From Mongoliitalea lutea (GTDB lineage Bacteria; Bacteroidota; Bacteroidia; Cytophagales; Cyclobacteriaceae): 64,000 nt of DNA. The position numbers were made by a program, and so were the translations under genes. Positions 17,661-27,088 of this stretch are shown here, in pieces. The notes below the pieces were generated by a model. It had not been told where the DNA came from. It did not search any database and saw only the letters and a program-made list of their open reading frames with translations. Position 1 is the stretch's first letter. The number at the start of each line of letters is the position of its first letter. The stretch covers positions 54,027 through 118,026 of the forward strand of contig NZ_BMYF01000015.1 in the NCBI RefSeq assembly GCF_014652135.1, in the 5' to 3' direction.

Positions 17661-19544
17661 ATGAGTGATCAAATCAAGCACGAGTGTGGTATTGCCATGA
17701 TTCGATTGAGGAAAGACCCTCAATATTACCTAGATAAGTACGGTTCACCGCTTTTTATCCCTAATAAGTTGTATGTATTGATGCAAAAGCAGATCAATAG
17801 GGGACAAGATGGTGCAGGTGTGGCCAATATCAAAATCAATACATCTCCAGGGACTCGTTATATCAGTCGGTACCGTTCGATAGAGCCTCAAGCAGTCAAT
17901 GATATCTTCGAAAAAATCCAGAAGAAATATAAAAAAGCGAAAAAGCAGGCAGGAGAAAAAGGTATCTTGGATGCAGCTTGGTTGAAGGAAAACATTGCTT
18001 TTACTGGGGAGGTTTGGTTAGGCCATCTTCGCTACGGAACCCACGGAGAAAATAGCATAGAAACATGCCACCCATTTTTAAAGCAAAATAACTGGAGAAG
18101 TAGGAATTTAGTCATGGCTGGAAATTTCAACATGACCAATGTAGAGGAACTTTTTGATAAATTAGTACAATTGGGACAGCATCCCAAAGAAAAGACTGAT
18201 ACCGTAACAGTCATGGAAAAAATCGGGCACTTTTTGGATGAAGAAAACCAACGGATTTTTGACAAATACAAACACGAATATACCAACGAGCAGCTGACGC
18301 ATATCATCGAAAATGAATTGGATGTGGCAAGGATTCTTCGGAGGTCTTGTAGAGACTTTGACGGAGGATATGCAATGGCGGGTATGATTGGAAATGGAAG
18401 TAGCTTCGTTGTAAGAGATCCTTCAGGGATTCGTCCGGCGTATTACTTTGCAGACGATGAGTTTGTTGTAGTGGCTTCCGAAAAGCCAGCTATCAAGTCA
18501 GCATTCAACGTTGATTATAATGAAATTAAAGAAATTCAACCGGGGCACGCCTTGGTCATCAATAAAAACGGATCTTACGCAGAGCATGAAATTCTACCTG
18601 CCCGTGAGCGCAAGTCGTGTAGTTTTGAGCGTATTTACTTTTCAAGAGGTACAGATCCGGATATCTATCGGGAGCGGAAACTGCTCGGTAAGGCTTTGAT
18701 TCCACAGGTATTGAAGGCGATTGATTTTGATCTGAAAAATACAGTTTTCTCATACATTCCCAATACTGCCGAAACAGCCTTTTTGGGAATGATTGAGGGG
18801 TTGGAAGATTATTTGGCAGCTAAGAGAAAAGAGATTCTATTAGAGGGTAAGCCTCACTTAGAAGATTTGGAAGAGTTGCTCAATTTCCGTCCGAGAGTTG
18901 AGAAGTTGGTGAGTAAGGATGTGAAGTTACGGACATTCATTACCAATGACTCGGATAGAGATGCCATGGTAGCGAATGTGTACGATACCACCTATGAGGT
19001 AGTCAGGGCAGGTATTGATACCTTGGTGGTAATTGATGACTCCATTGTGCGCGGTACCACTTTGGAGAAAAGTATCTTGACGACTTTGGATAAGCTAAAT
19101 CCCAAGCGGATTGTGATAGTGTCTTCTGCTCCTCAAATCCGATATCCTGATTGCTATGGTATTGATATGTCCAAGATGAAGGACTTCATTGCTTTTAGAG
19201 CAGCTGTAGCCTTATTAAAGGAACGTGGGATCGATAATTTGATGGACCAGGTATATGAGAAGTGTACTACGCAGCAGATTCTGACCGATAATTATGTAAA
19301 GGAGTTATATGCACCCTTTACCGATCAGGAGATCTCAGATAAAATTGCAGAAATCATTACTACACCTGAAATACGCGCAGAGGTCAAGGTATTGTATCAA
19401 ACAGTAGAAAATCTCAATAAATGCATACCAGATCACTTAGGGGATTGGTATTTTACAGGCGATTTCCCGACTTCGGGAGGTATGCGTGTGGTTAATCGTG
19501 CATTTGCCAACTATATGGAAGGTAAAGTGGTACGAGCGTATTAA
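17661..19544 (+). CDS. purF: Amidophosphoribosyltransferase (long PurF-like form)
   Basis: A 627-residue Ntn-glutaminase/PRTase fusion. Cys9 in HECGIAMI is the expected N-terminal nucleophile, so an eight-residue propeptide must be removed. Further glutaminase blocks are NRGQDGAG, GHLRYGTHG and GGYAMAGMIG. The PRTase part has the PRPP loop VVIDDSIVRGTT. It would convert PRPP and glutamine to phosphoribosylamine, the first step of purine synthesis. It is about 120-150 residues longer than E. coli or B. subtilis PurF, with a Lys-rich insertion near residues 90-105. This long form could be a paralogue with a changed role. It ends in a terminator at 19569-19611. Confidence 0.85.
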   Translation: MSDQIKHECGIAMIRLRKDPQYYLDKYGSPLFIPNKLYVLMQKQINRGQDGAGVANIKINTSPGTRYISRYRSIEPQAVNDIFEKIQKKYKKAKKQAGEKGILDAAWLKENIAFTGEVWLGHLRYGTHGENSIETCHPFLKQNNWRSRNLVMAGNFNMTNVEELFDKLVQLGQHPKEKTDTVTVMEKIGHFLDEENQRIFDKYKHEYTNEQLTHIIENELDVARILRRSCRDFDGGYAMAGMIGNGSSFVVRDPSGIRPAYYFADDEFVVVASEKPAIKSAFNVDYNEIKEIQPGHALVINKNGSYAEHEILPARERKSCSFERIYFSRGTDPDIYRERKLLGKALIPQVLKAIDFDLKNTVFSYIPNTAETAFLGMIEGLEDYLAAKRKEILLEGKPHLEDLEELLNFRPRVEKLVSKDVKLRTFITNDSDRDAMVANVYDTTYEVVRAGIDTLVVIDDSIVRGTTLEKSILTTLDKLNPKRIVIVSSAPQIRYPDCYGIDMSKMKDFIAFRAAVALLKERGIDNLMDQVYEKCTTQQILTDNYVKELYAPFTDQEISDKIAEIITTPEIRAEVKVLYQTVENLNKCIPDHLGDWYFTGDFPTSGGMRVVNRAFANYMEGKVVRAY

Positions 19545-19568
19545 AAAAGAAAAAATCAACGCTTATAT

Positions 19569-19611
19569 ATAGCCTTTCTCTAAACTCTTGTTGGTGAAAG
19601 GCTATTTTTTT
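19569..19611 (+). terminator. Rho-independent terminator of purF-like gene
   Basis: The ten-base stem pairs ATAGCCTTTC (19569-19578) with GAAAGGCTAT (19596-19605) and is followed by seven T. The right arm lies inside the last codons of the convergent gene ending at 19580. Confidence 0.85.
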
Positions 19612-20002
19612 GAAATTCTTCTGCCAGAAAATTTTCTAGCTTCTCTTTTGTAAAAGCTCCGCGGACATACCTTGCTCGATTATTGGTAAGCTTGATTTTT
19701 AAATACACATTTCCCAATCTATTTTTTACTCGGATCGATTGGATTTTTGAAAATGGAATTTCATTTGAAAAATCTCGCATGAGGTACAAAATGATGAGTA
19801 TAGCGTTTAAAAGACAAATAAAGATTCCAAATTCTGAAATAAACCCTTCCGTAAAAGATTTATAAATCATTGACAGTCCAAGTAAAAATCCCATAGAACC
19901 CAAAAATATTTGGGTGTATTTTTCCTTTTTAGCATTATCCTCAATCAAGATTCTATTCGAATCAAAGACTATTTTCCCATGCTCTGTGTAAAAAGTTCTC
20001 AT
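19580..20002 (-). CDS. Small membrane protein, PH-like fold possible
   Basis: A 140-residue protein with two adjacent hydrophobic segments (about residues 32-48 and 55-72). They are followed by a soluble tail with IPFSKIQSIRVKNR, the kind of strand pattern seen in bacterial PH-like (YcxB/bPH2) proteins. No enzymatic motif is visible. The fold suggestion is weak. It is convergent with the purF-like gene and overlaps its terminator. Function unknown. Confidence 0.65.
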   Translation of the reverse strand: MRTFYTEHGKIVFDSNRILIEDNAKKEKYTQIFLGSMGFLLGLSMIYKSFTEGFISEFGIFICLLNAILIILYLMRDFSNEIPFSKIQSIRVKNRLGNVYLKIKLTNNRARYVRGAFTKEKLENFLAEEFQKNSLSPTRV

Positions 20003-20065
20003 AAGCTTGCATCAATAAGTTCCTAAACTAATAAAACTTAGCTAATGACTGAAGTGATCTGCTTA

Positions 20066-20081
20066 AAATAAGTACTTATTT
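20066..20081. repeat. 16-bp perfect palindrome at the hemG stop
   Basis: AAATAAGTACTTATTT is a perfect palindrome covering the hemG stop codon. With one bulged A it extends to about 24 bases. It has no T-run. It may help form the hemG mRNA 3' end or may be an incidental AT-rich palindrome. Confidence 0.45.
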
Positions 20082-20615
20082 AAGGCTGTGCCATTTTTTG
20101 GCAAAGGCATCTACAGCTTCCCAATCTGTGTATTCTATATCGGTGTTTGGGTCAGTAGGCCCTTTGGTTAATTTCATAATCAGACGGATCAGTAATTTAT
20201 CCCAAAAAGAATAGATTTTGTAATTCAATTGGCCTGCAAAAACTGCTGTTACCGTAGGTTTCCAAGGAATGGTTTGAAGAAATTTGATGACATAGGGATT
20301 GGTGTTGTAGCTACTTTTTTCTTTTTTTCTAGCTACCAGATTGACGGAAATGAATGCAGCTGTCTTGGTTTGGAGTATTTGATGCTCCTGATGTATAAGC
20401 GCAGTTATCTCCTGATTGTGCTTACCATAGCGAATGCTAGAGGCCAAAATTATTTTAGAAAATACATCTAATGAAAGTTCCTCCTGTATAAAATCTTCTA
20501 TACTCAGGAGTTTGACTTCTTCCTTGAACTCACTCAGAAGAGATTGGACATACTCGCAGATCTTTTTAGTCTGACCATCGACGGAGGAATAGATGATGAT
20601 GGTTTGTGGAGGCAT
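20076..20615 (-). CDS. hemG: Menaquinone-dependent protoporphyrinogen IX dehydrogenase HemG
   Basis: A 179-residue flavodoxin-like protein co-linear with E. coli HemG: an FMN loop (YSSVDGQTKKI), ASIRYGKHNQE, ISVNLVARKKEK, the long-chain insert (FWDKLLIRLIMKLTKGPTD) and YTDWEAVDAFA. The insert separates HemG from ordinary flavodoxins. It oxidises protoporphyrinogen IX to protoporphyrin IX, passing electrons to quinone. It is a single gene. A second, unrelated enzyme for the same step (HemJ-like) is at 31743-32276. Confidence 0.93.
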   Translation of the reverse strand: MPPQTIIIYSSVDGQTKKICEYVQSLLSEFKEEVKLLSIEDFIQEELSLDVFSKIILASSIRYGKHNQEITALIHQEHQILQTKTAAFISVNLVARKKEKSSYNTNPYVIKFLQTIPWKPTVTAVFAGQLNYKIYSFWDKLLIRLIMKLTKGPTDPNTDIEYTDWEAVDAFAKKWHSLK

Positions 20616-20708
20616 AAATGATTATGATGGCTCATGTAATTTATTCAAAATATAATCAGAAAAGGAGTATTTCAATAGTTAAAAAGTGAACCCATCCTAT
20701 AGAAGTAA

Positions 20709-20736
20709 AAAACCCGAAGAATTCACCTCGGGTTTT
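20709..20736 (-). terminator. Rho-independent terminator of sucD
   Basis: Nine-base arms AAAACCCGA and TCGGGTTTT face each other around an 10-base loop. On the minus strand the stem is followed by a T-run. It lies about 45 bases past the sucD stop. Confidence 0.85.
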
Positions 20737-20780
20737 ATTATCATTCGCTAGCTATTTAAGCTGGTAATTGTATTAGTCGA

Positions 20781-21662
20781 TTAAGCTTCTACGCCCAAAA
20801 CCTTCGCCATTACGGCGCCGATTTCAGCAGGAGAATCTACTACGTGGATACCATTTTCTCCCATGATACGCATTTTTGCAGCGGCTGTGTCATCAGCACC
20901 ACCAATGATAGCACCTGCGTGGCCCATTCTACGTCCTGGAGGCGCTGTCTGACCTGCGATGAACCCTACTACTGGCTTTTTGTTACCATTTTCACGGATC
21001 CATTTTGCAGCTTCTGCTTCATAGTTTCCGCCGATTTCACCAATCATAACGATAGCATCTGTTTCAGGATCTTCCATCAACAATTGCACAGCATCTTTGG
21101 TAGATGTACCAATAATTGGGTCACCACCGATACCAATCGCTGTAGATACTCCCAATCCTGCTTTGGCGATTTGGTCAGCAGCTTCATAAGTCAAGGTCCC
21201 TGATTTGGAAACGATACCTACTCTGCCTTGCTTAAATACGAAACCTGGCATAATTCCAACTTTCGCTTCTCCTGGAGTAATTACCCCTGGACAGTTAGGG
21301 CCGATCAATGTAGCGCCTCTTTCTTTGATGTAAGGCTTAGCTTTCATCATGTCAGCCACAGGAATTCCCTCAGTGATGGCAATGATAACTTTGATACCTG
21401 CCTCAGCAGCTTCCATGATAGCATCCGCTGCAAAAGCCGGTGGAACAAAAATGATGGAAGTGTCTGCTCCTGTTTTTTGAACAGCCTCTTCTACAGAATT
21501 AAACACGGGTTTTTCCAAGTGGGTAGTCCCACCTTTTCCCGGAGTCACACCACCTACTACATTGGTGCCATATTCTATCATTTGCTGTGCGTGAAAAGAA
21601 CCTTCCGAACCGGTAAAGCCTTGCACGATCACTTTAGAATTCTTGTTGACTAAAACACTCAT
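20781..21662 (-). CDS. sucD: Succinate-CoA ligase alpha subunit
   Basis: A 293-residue protein matching SucD throughout. The CoA-binding Rossmann start is [12 protein letters not shown]. The family also shows [40 protein letters not shown] and the phospho-histidine loop [10 protein letters not shown]. It works with SucC in the TCA cycle, forming ATP or GTP from succinyl-CoA. sucC is not in this window, so the two subunits are unlinked here. The start is fixed by the ATG at 21662 and a promoter 25 bases upstream. Confidence 0.96.
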   Translation of the reverse strand: MSVLVNKNSKVIVQGFTGSEGSFHAQQMIEYGTNVVGGVTPGKGGTTHLEKPVFNSVEEAVQKTGADTSIIFVPPAFAADAIMEAAEAGIKVIIAITEGIPVADMMKAKPYIKERGATLIGPNCPGVITPGEAKVGIMPGFVFKQGRVGIVSKSGTLTYEAADQIAKAGLGVSTAIGIGGDPIIGTSTKDAVQLLMEDPETDAIVMIGEIGGNYEAEAAKWIRENGNKKPVVGFIAGQTAPPGRRMGHAGAIIGGADDTAAAKMRIMGENGIHVVDSPAEIGAVMAKVLGVEA

Positions 21663-21686
21663 CTACGGTTAATTTTTAGTTTGTCA

Positions 21687-21716
21687 CAAAATTAAAAGAA
21701 TACCGTCTACTGCAAA
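21687..21716 (-). promoter_or_regulatory. Promoter of sucD
   Basis: On the minus strand TTTG (21716-21713), an 18-base spacer and TAATTTTG (21694-21687) fit the Bacteroidota TTTG / TAnnTTTG promoter. The spacer is slightly shorter than the usual 19-21. The -7 element ends 25 bases before the ATG. Confidence 0.6.
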
Positions 21717-21793
21717 AAGAAATGATAAACATTATCCATATAATTTCCACTTACCATAACTTTTTCTAATTTAGTCGGTATTCTTAGTGATCG

Positions 21794-24700
21794 ATGCGGT
21801 GTTATTTACTTATTGTTATATTTCTTTTTTTTGGTTTTGGGCTCTATGGTCAGTCTTTCACCTTTAATCGTCAGATTCGAGGAGTGGATTTGCCTTCCGA
21901 AACAATTAAAGGTCTTCTTCAGGATGCTAAAGGAAGAATGTGGTTTAATACTTCAATGGGGGTTTACTACTCTGATGGATTTTCGACTTTTTCCATCCCT
22001 GCATCCGTACAGGCTGAGTTAAGTAATGATATAGGAATGTTTTTGGATAAGGATGGATGGGTTTGGTTGTTCAATCATACCAAAAAAGCCAAAGTCTTTT
22101 TCTACGATCAATTGACATGGCGTGAGTTAGCGCTTCCCGAAGATATTGTAGCTCAAGCTACCGAGTTGTATAAGCGTGTAGTTGTTTTTGGTAAAGGGGC
22201 TGATAAAAAAGTTGTGATGTTGGATGAGGAAAAGCTTTACTTGCAAGATAGAGCAGAGTCTAGATGGTTGTCCTATGATTTACCTCATTCAGAGCTTGGT
22301 TTTTTTTATTCTCATTTTGAAGAATCTGGAGAATTGCTTTTATTTTTTGAAAACAGGATTATTTCACTTAAAGAAGGACAACCCAATTTTTTTGAAATTG
22401 AGAATTCTTTTTCTGCTGGTTCCATTTATCATGTCGCAAAGGATCAAGATACCTACTACTTTTTAGGGAGAAATTTTTTAGCAAAAGGTAATTTGCTTAC
22501 TAAAGTAGAAAAAATTGTGACAGCTGGTTTTGAAGAGCCTCAATATACGCACGTTGATTACACATACCTGCAGATTCATAATGGTAAAGTCTACTTTTTT
22601 TTTAATTCCCAACTCATGCAGTATGATCCTATACTGGATAGAAGACTCAAAATTGAGACCATGCAAAGTTTGCGATCCTATAGCTTGACTGCTGCTTTGG
22701 TAGATAGGGAAGGGATTATTTGGTTAGCATCCACGAGAGGGTTGGTCAATGTTTTCTCGTTAATGTTTGTCAATTACAACCGTAGAGAATTTATAGACGA
22801 TGAGGTGACGGCTGTGCATGTGATGAGGGATGAGAGTTATCTCCTTGGGTTTAATAATGGAGTACAGCAATGGGAAAAAGGTAGAGTTTATACAATACAA
22901 CACTTTCCTGAGTTATTGAGTCAACCCCGTAATCGAATTACGAATATTGTTTCAGACAAAAATGGTCAGATTTGGATTTCAGGGCATCAGCAAGGTGTAG
23001 GTAAATATTTTCCCGAACAGAGAAAAATTGACTTTGTTAACTCTTCTTCTAATGATGAGATAATCGGAGTATTTCCGGTAGGTGATTCTCTTTTTATCAG
23101 TGCTAAGAGAAAAGTATATCAAGCGTCTATTCGAGATAGAGGGAAAGAATTATTCCGTAATGAAGTGACCGAGCATTGGAAACAGTTAAGTCAATTAAGA
23201 GAGTTTTATGTGCGAAAAATTGGTGAGATTTCCGATGGAAAATTAATGGTGCTTTTAGGAGGTAATGTGTATACAGATGATTCCATTCGCGTAAGCCCCA
23301 ATCACTTGTTTGTTGTAGGCTTTGATTATTTGGAGTTGGATACTGGTATTTTGGTTGGAACAGAAAAAGGGTTAAAGATTTTTAATAAACAAGGACTGAA
23401 AGATTTTGAATATCACGGACAAAAAATCCCGCGACCTGTATATGCATTGAAGCAGGACGAGCAAGGAAGGGTTTGGGCTGGTACTGACAAGGGTTTGTTT
23501 TTAATCGATGAAAAGCTTATTAAGAATTTTAATGAGAAAAGTGGTTTAGCGGGTTCGGAGATTAACAGAGGAGCTCTGAGAAAAACTCCAAGCGGGCAAT
23601 TGCTGATAGGTACACATAAAGGCTTATCACTTTTTAATCCTTTAGAGGAAAATGTTGATCTACCAGCACCAATATTAGAAATCACGTCTTTGGCTGTACT
23701 CAATACCGATGAAGATAATCAAGAATTGCGTCAAGTTCCTTCCACTACCAATTTTATTGAAGTGAAGTATTTGGCTCCTTCCTTCCTTCAGAGTCTGGAT
23801 TATATTGTTTATTACTATTTGGAGGGTTTTCATGAGGATTGGGTGCAGGTAGTTAATCCTAGATCTAATTCCATTACTTTTAGTAACCTCCCTCCCGGCA
23901 ATTATCGTTTCCACATGAAAATCAGCCTGGGTAATCAAGTCGAAACAGCCATAGTCTCATCTAATGATTTTGAAATTCTTAAGCCAGTCTATTTGCGTTT
24001 GTGGTTTATTTTAATTGTCCTACTGATTTTCTTTTTAATTGGATACCTAGTGAGTACACTCTTGACCCAACTCAAAGAAAAAGGGATTTTGAAGCAGGCG
24101 ATTGATGAGAAAATTTATGAGGCCTCCGTCACAGAAGATCAATTTAAAAATGTCTGGTTGAGCTCCAAAGATGGATTGTGTTTGAGCACAGAAGAAGGGA
24201 AAATTGTTGCGGTGAACCCTAGTTTATCGACATTAGTCGGGTTATCTGAAAAAAGTTTGGAGGATAGTTATTTATGGGAGATTTTCTCAGATCCAACATT
24301 TTATGATGTTAAGAGAAAAGAAATCGAAAATCTTGTTAATCAAGAGGCTTCCACTACCCTAAGTTTAGAAATGGATATGCCATTTAAATCAGGGATTAAA
24401 GTTATAGATTATTTTTCTACTGAATTGAAAACTGAATTTGAAGGGAAAAGAGTTTTTCTTTCAGTATTTAGAGATATAACCAAGCAGTCTCAACAAGAAC
24501 AAAGGTTACAGGCAGCAAAAGAAAGAGCTGAGGAGTCTAGCCGCATGAAGAGTAGCTTTTTATCCAATATGAGCCACGAAATCAGGACTCCACTAACAGG
24601 TATTTTGAGTACTGCTGAGAATATTATTTTGCAACGAGCTGATGAACAAGAGTTGGTGGAGCAATTAGAAATCATTACAGAGTCTGGTGAGCGGTTGTTA

Positions 24701-25222
24701 GGTACAATTAATAGCATATTGGATCTATCAAAAATTGAAGCTAACAAAATGGACCTAAATTATAATGAAACAAATATTAATGATTTTGTAGCTAAAGTGC
24801 TTATGCCTCTTAAGGCTTTAGCAATGAAAAAAGGGATTCTATTGACTGTTAAATATCAAAAACAGCCTTTTTTGGGTAAGATAGATCAGAGATATATTGA
24901 GATAGTTTTGAATAATCTTATTGGTAATTCAATCAAATATTCAGAAAAAGGATTGATTTCTGTCAAGATTAACAAAGTAAGTGATAAAATGGCTTTAGTA
25001 ATTGAAGATCAAGGTGTCGGAATCAGTGAAGAGTTTATGAATCGCATTTTTCAACCATTTGAACAAGAAAGTAATGGTTATCTCAGACGATATGAAGGTA
25101 CTGGATTAGGTTTAGCAATTACTAAAAGCGCCATTGATTTAATGAGGGGGTCTATTGAAATTGAAAGTAAAAAAGGAGAGGGTACAAGAGTTTTGGTGTT
25201 TATCCCTTTAGAAAGAGATTAG
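21794..25222 (+). CDS. Propeller-Y_Y_Y-PAS sensor histidine kinase
   Basis: A 1142-residue membrane sensor. A signal peptide covers residues 1-20. A two-component-regulator propeller follows to about residue 620, with repeats such as MWFNTSMGVYYSDG, IWLASTRGL, VWAGTDKGLFLID and LLIGTHKGLSLF. The Y_Y_Y domain (YYLEGFHEDWVQV) comes next, then one TM segment near 735-757 and a PAS domain. HisKA carries His928 in NMSHEIRTPL. The HATPase has an N-box NNLIGNSIKYSE and G-boxes EDQGVGIS and GTGLGLAITK. There is no C-terminal receiver or AraC domain, so it is not the classic hybrid (HTCS). The signal is unknown. It lies 52 bases upstream of a receiver-kinase gene that may be its partner. Confidence 0.9.
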   Translation: MRCYLLIVIFLFFGFGLYGQSFTFNRQIRGVDLPSETIKGLLQDAKGRMWFNTSMGVYYSDGFSTFSIPASVQAELSNDIGMFLDKDGWVWLFNHTKKAKVFFYDQLTWRELALPEDIVAQATELYKRVVVFGKGADKKVVMLDEEKLYLQDRAESRWLSYDLPHSELGFFYSHFEESGELLLFFENRIISLKEGQPNFFEIENSFSAGSIYHVAKDQDTYYFLGRNFLAKGNLLTKVEKIVTAGFEEPQYTHVDYTYLQIHNGKVYFFFNSQLMQYDPILDRRLKIETMQSLRSYSLTAALVDREGIIWLASTRGLVNVFSLMFVNYNRREFIDDEVTAVHVMRDESYLLGFNNGVQQWEKGRVYTIQHFPELLSQPRNRITNIVSDKNGQIWISGHQQGVGKYFPEQRKIDFVNSSSNDEIIGVFPVGDSLFISAKRKVYQASIRDRGKELFRNEVTEHWKQLSQLREFYVRKIGEISDGKLMVLLGGNVYTDDSIRVSPNHLFVVGFDYLELDTGILVGTEKGLKIFNKQGLKDFEYHGQKIPRPVYALKQDEQGRVWAGTDKGLFLIDEKLIKNFNEKSGLAGSEINRGALRKTPSGQLLIGTHKGLSLFNPLEENVDLPAPILEITSLAVLNTDEDNQELRQVPSTTNFIEVKYLAPSFLQSLDYIVYYYLEGFHEDWVQVVNPRSNSITFSNLPPGNYRFHMKISLGNQVETAIVSSNDFEILKPVYLRLWFILIVLLIFFLIGYLVSTLLTQLKEKGILKQAIDEKIYEASVTEDQFKNVWLSSKDGLCLSTEEGKIVAVNPSLSTLVGLSEKSLEDSYLWEIFSDPTFYDVKRKEIENLVNQEASTTLSLEMDMPFKSGIKVIDYFSTELKTEFEGKRVFLSVFRDITKQSQQEQRLQAAKERAEESSRMKSSFLSNMSHEIRTPLTGILSTAENIILQRADEQELVEQLEIITESGERLLGTINSILDLSKIEANKMDLNYNETNINDFVAKVLMPLKALAMKKGILLTVKYQKQPFLGKIDQRYIEIVLNNLIGNSIKYSEKGLISVKINKVSDKMALVIEDQGVGISEEFMNRIFQPFEQESNGYLRRYEGTGLGLAITKSAIDLMRGSIEIESKKGEGTRVLVFIPLERD

Positions 25223-25274
25223 TTTTTTAATATCTTTATAACTTGTTATTTATTAAAGCTAATCCAAAAAAGCT

Positions 25275-26453
25275 ATGTTTCCTTTGAAGATACTTATTGT
25301 TGAAGATGATCAAGTTTCAGCTTTGCTTCTTAAAAAAGCATTGGAGAAAAATAATCATCAAATTATTGCAATTTCTGAAACTGGGGAATTTGCATTGGAT
25401 ATACTGGCGGAAAATCAGGCAGATATTGTAATGATGGATATTAGCTTGGCCGGTGAATTGGATGGTATACGTACTACAGAGATTATCAATGATAAGTTTA
25501 ATATTCCTGTAGTATATCTAAGTGCGAGTTCAGATACCGAGACTCTTAATAAGGTTGTTGGAACTAATCCCTCCGCTTATGTTATTAAACCCTTCAATAT
25601 TCGCGAATTAAACATGGTGATTGAACTAGCTATTTTCAAAGATCGTAAAGAAAAAGAGCTCCAAAAGCTCAATAACGAATTGGAAGAGAAGGTTCGTCAA
25701 CGAACAAAGGATTTGGCAGAAGCTAACAAAGAATTAACAAGAGCCTTAGAAAAGGAGCGAGAAATTGGGGAGTTGAAGTCCAGAATCGTACTTAATGTGT
25801 CCCATGGCTTTAAAACACCGCTAACCTCTATTTTGAGTTCTGCTCAGCTTTTGAAAAAATATGCTGAAAAGGATCACCCCTTTAAGGCAAAAATCACAAA
25901 GCATGCAGACAAAATAGAAACTTCTGTTAGAAACCTTAATAGCTTGCTAACATCAGTTTTGTTCTTTGGAAAGGCTGATGCTAACAAAATTGATTTTAAA
26001 CCACAAAAGATGTTTTTGGCTGCTATGTTGAATGAAGTGGTGGATGTGGTCAAAGCAGGAGCGGAACATGATGTGAAGTTGGTTACTAATTTTGTTAAGC
26101 TTCCAAAGACCATTACATCCGATCCAGATCTCTTGTATCAGATTTTTGAAAACCTCCTTTCCAATGCTTTAAAATACTCTAAAGAAGGTAAAACTGTAGA
26201 GTTTAATGTTTGGCAAGAAGGAGATTGTTTAAAAGCAGAAGTGAAAGACCAAGGAATTGGTATTCCGGAAAGCGAACATAGTGAGCTATTCAGTCGTTTC
26301 TTTAGAGCAAAAAACGTAGGAATCATAGAAGGTTCTGGTCTTGGGCTGTCCATTGTCAAAAAATGCGTGGAGGTTTTGCATGGTGATATTACTTTTGTCA
26401 GCAAAACCAACCAAGGTACCACCTTCTTTGTGACCTTGCCATTAAAACGATAA
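25275..26453 (+). CDS. Receiver plus histidine-kinase protein with altered H-box
   Basis: A 392-residue cytoplasmic protein. The N-terminal receiver has the acidic pair D11/D12, phospho-acceptor D55 (VMMDISL) and K105 (YVIKPF). A coiled coil spans about 125-165. A HisKA-like helix pair has His177 in NVSHGFKTPLTSI, and a HATPase domain has NLLSNALKYS, KDQGIGIP and GSGLGLSIVKK. The residue right after the His is Gly178, not the usual Glu/Asp that acts as catalytic base. Autophosphorylation may be impaired, or the domain may serve as a phosphatase or receiver-gated ATPase. It follows the propeller kinase by 52 bases and precedes the ABC operon by 2 bases, so it may be co-transcribed with both. 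Confidence 0.9.
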   Translation: MFPLKILIVEDDQVSALLLKKALEKNNHQIIAISETGEFALDILAENQADIVMMDISLAGELDGIRTTEIINDKFNIPVVYLSASSDTETLNKVVGTNPSAYVIKPFNIRELNMVIELAIFKDRKEKELQKLNNELEEKVRQRTKDLAEANKELTRALEKEREIGELKSRIVLNVSHGFKTPLTSILSSAQLLKKYAEKDHPFKAKITKHADKIETSVRNLNSLLTSVLFFGKADANKIDFKPQKMFLAAMLNEVVDVVKAGAEHDVKLVTNFVKLPKTITSDPDLLYQIFENLLSNALKYSKEGKTVEFNVWQEGDCLKAEVKDQGIGIPESEHSELFSRFFRAKNVGIIEGSGLGLSIVKKCVEVLHGDITFVSKTNQGTTFFVTLPLKR

Positions 26454-26455
26454 GC

Positions 26456-27088
26456 ATGTTAACCTTACAGAATGTAGCATTCAAGTACGAAACATCACAA
26501 CCATTTGATATACCCGATATCCACCTCGATGCAGGAGGGGAATTACTGATTTTGGGTAAATCTGGAAGTGGAAAAACAACCATTTTAAATATTATTGCAG
26601 GCTTACTTCAGCCTCAAAAAGGGACCGTTACTGTCAATGGGGTGGATTTATATTCGCTCTCAGGTTCCAAGTTGGACAAGTTTAGAGGTAGTAACATTGG
26701 GATTATTTTCCAGAAGCCTCATATTCTGTCCGCACTTTCAGTGGAAGAAAACTTGAAAATCGCCAATTATTTTGTTTCTGGCAAAGGTGATCAGAATGAA
26801 CAAATATTAAAAAATCTGGGGATTTGGGAGAAAAGAAAGCAACGAGTGCAGACCTTAAGTGAAGGTGAAGCACAGCGCGTGTCCATAGCCCGTGCCTTGG
26901 CCAATCAGCCAAAGTTGATTTTGGCAGATGAGCCTACAGCAAGCTTGGACGATGAAAATGCCGCAAAGGTCATCAAACTACTCCAGCATCAAGCTTCCCA
27001 ATTTCAGGCTGCGTTGGTGATTGTTACCCATGACCAACGTGTCAAAAATCATATTGCTAATCAATTGACAGTAGGAGGTGCTCGATGA
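26456..27088 (+). CDS. ABC transporter ATP-binding protein (LolD/MacB type)
   Basis: A 210-residue ATPase with Walker A GKSGSGKTT, Q-loop IFQKPHIL, signature LSEGEAQRVSIARAL, Walker B LILADEPTASLDD and H-loop VTHD. The short length and sequence put it in the LolD/MacB/FtsE group, whose permeases are FtsX-like and do not form a classic substrate channel. It overlaps the permease gene by 4 bases (ATGA). With the permease and the small exported protein downstream it resembles the ABC/DUF3299-type operons found under zinc control in some Proteobacteria. That link is inference. Confidence 0.92.
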   Translation: MLTLQNVAFKYETSQPFDIPDIHLDAGGELLILGKSGSGKTTILNIIAGLLQPQKGTVTVNGVDLYSLSGSKLDKFRGSNIGIIFQKPHILSALSVEENLKIANYFVSGKGDQNEQILKNLGIWEKRKQRVQTLSEGEAQRVSIARALANQPKLILADEPTASLDDENAAKVIKLLQHQASQFQAALVIVTHDQRVKNHIANQLTVGGAR

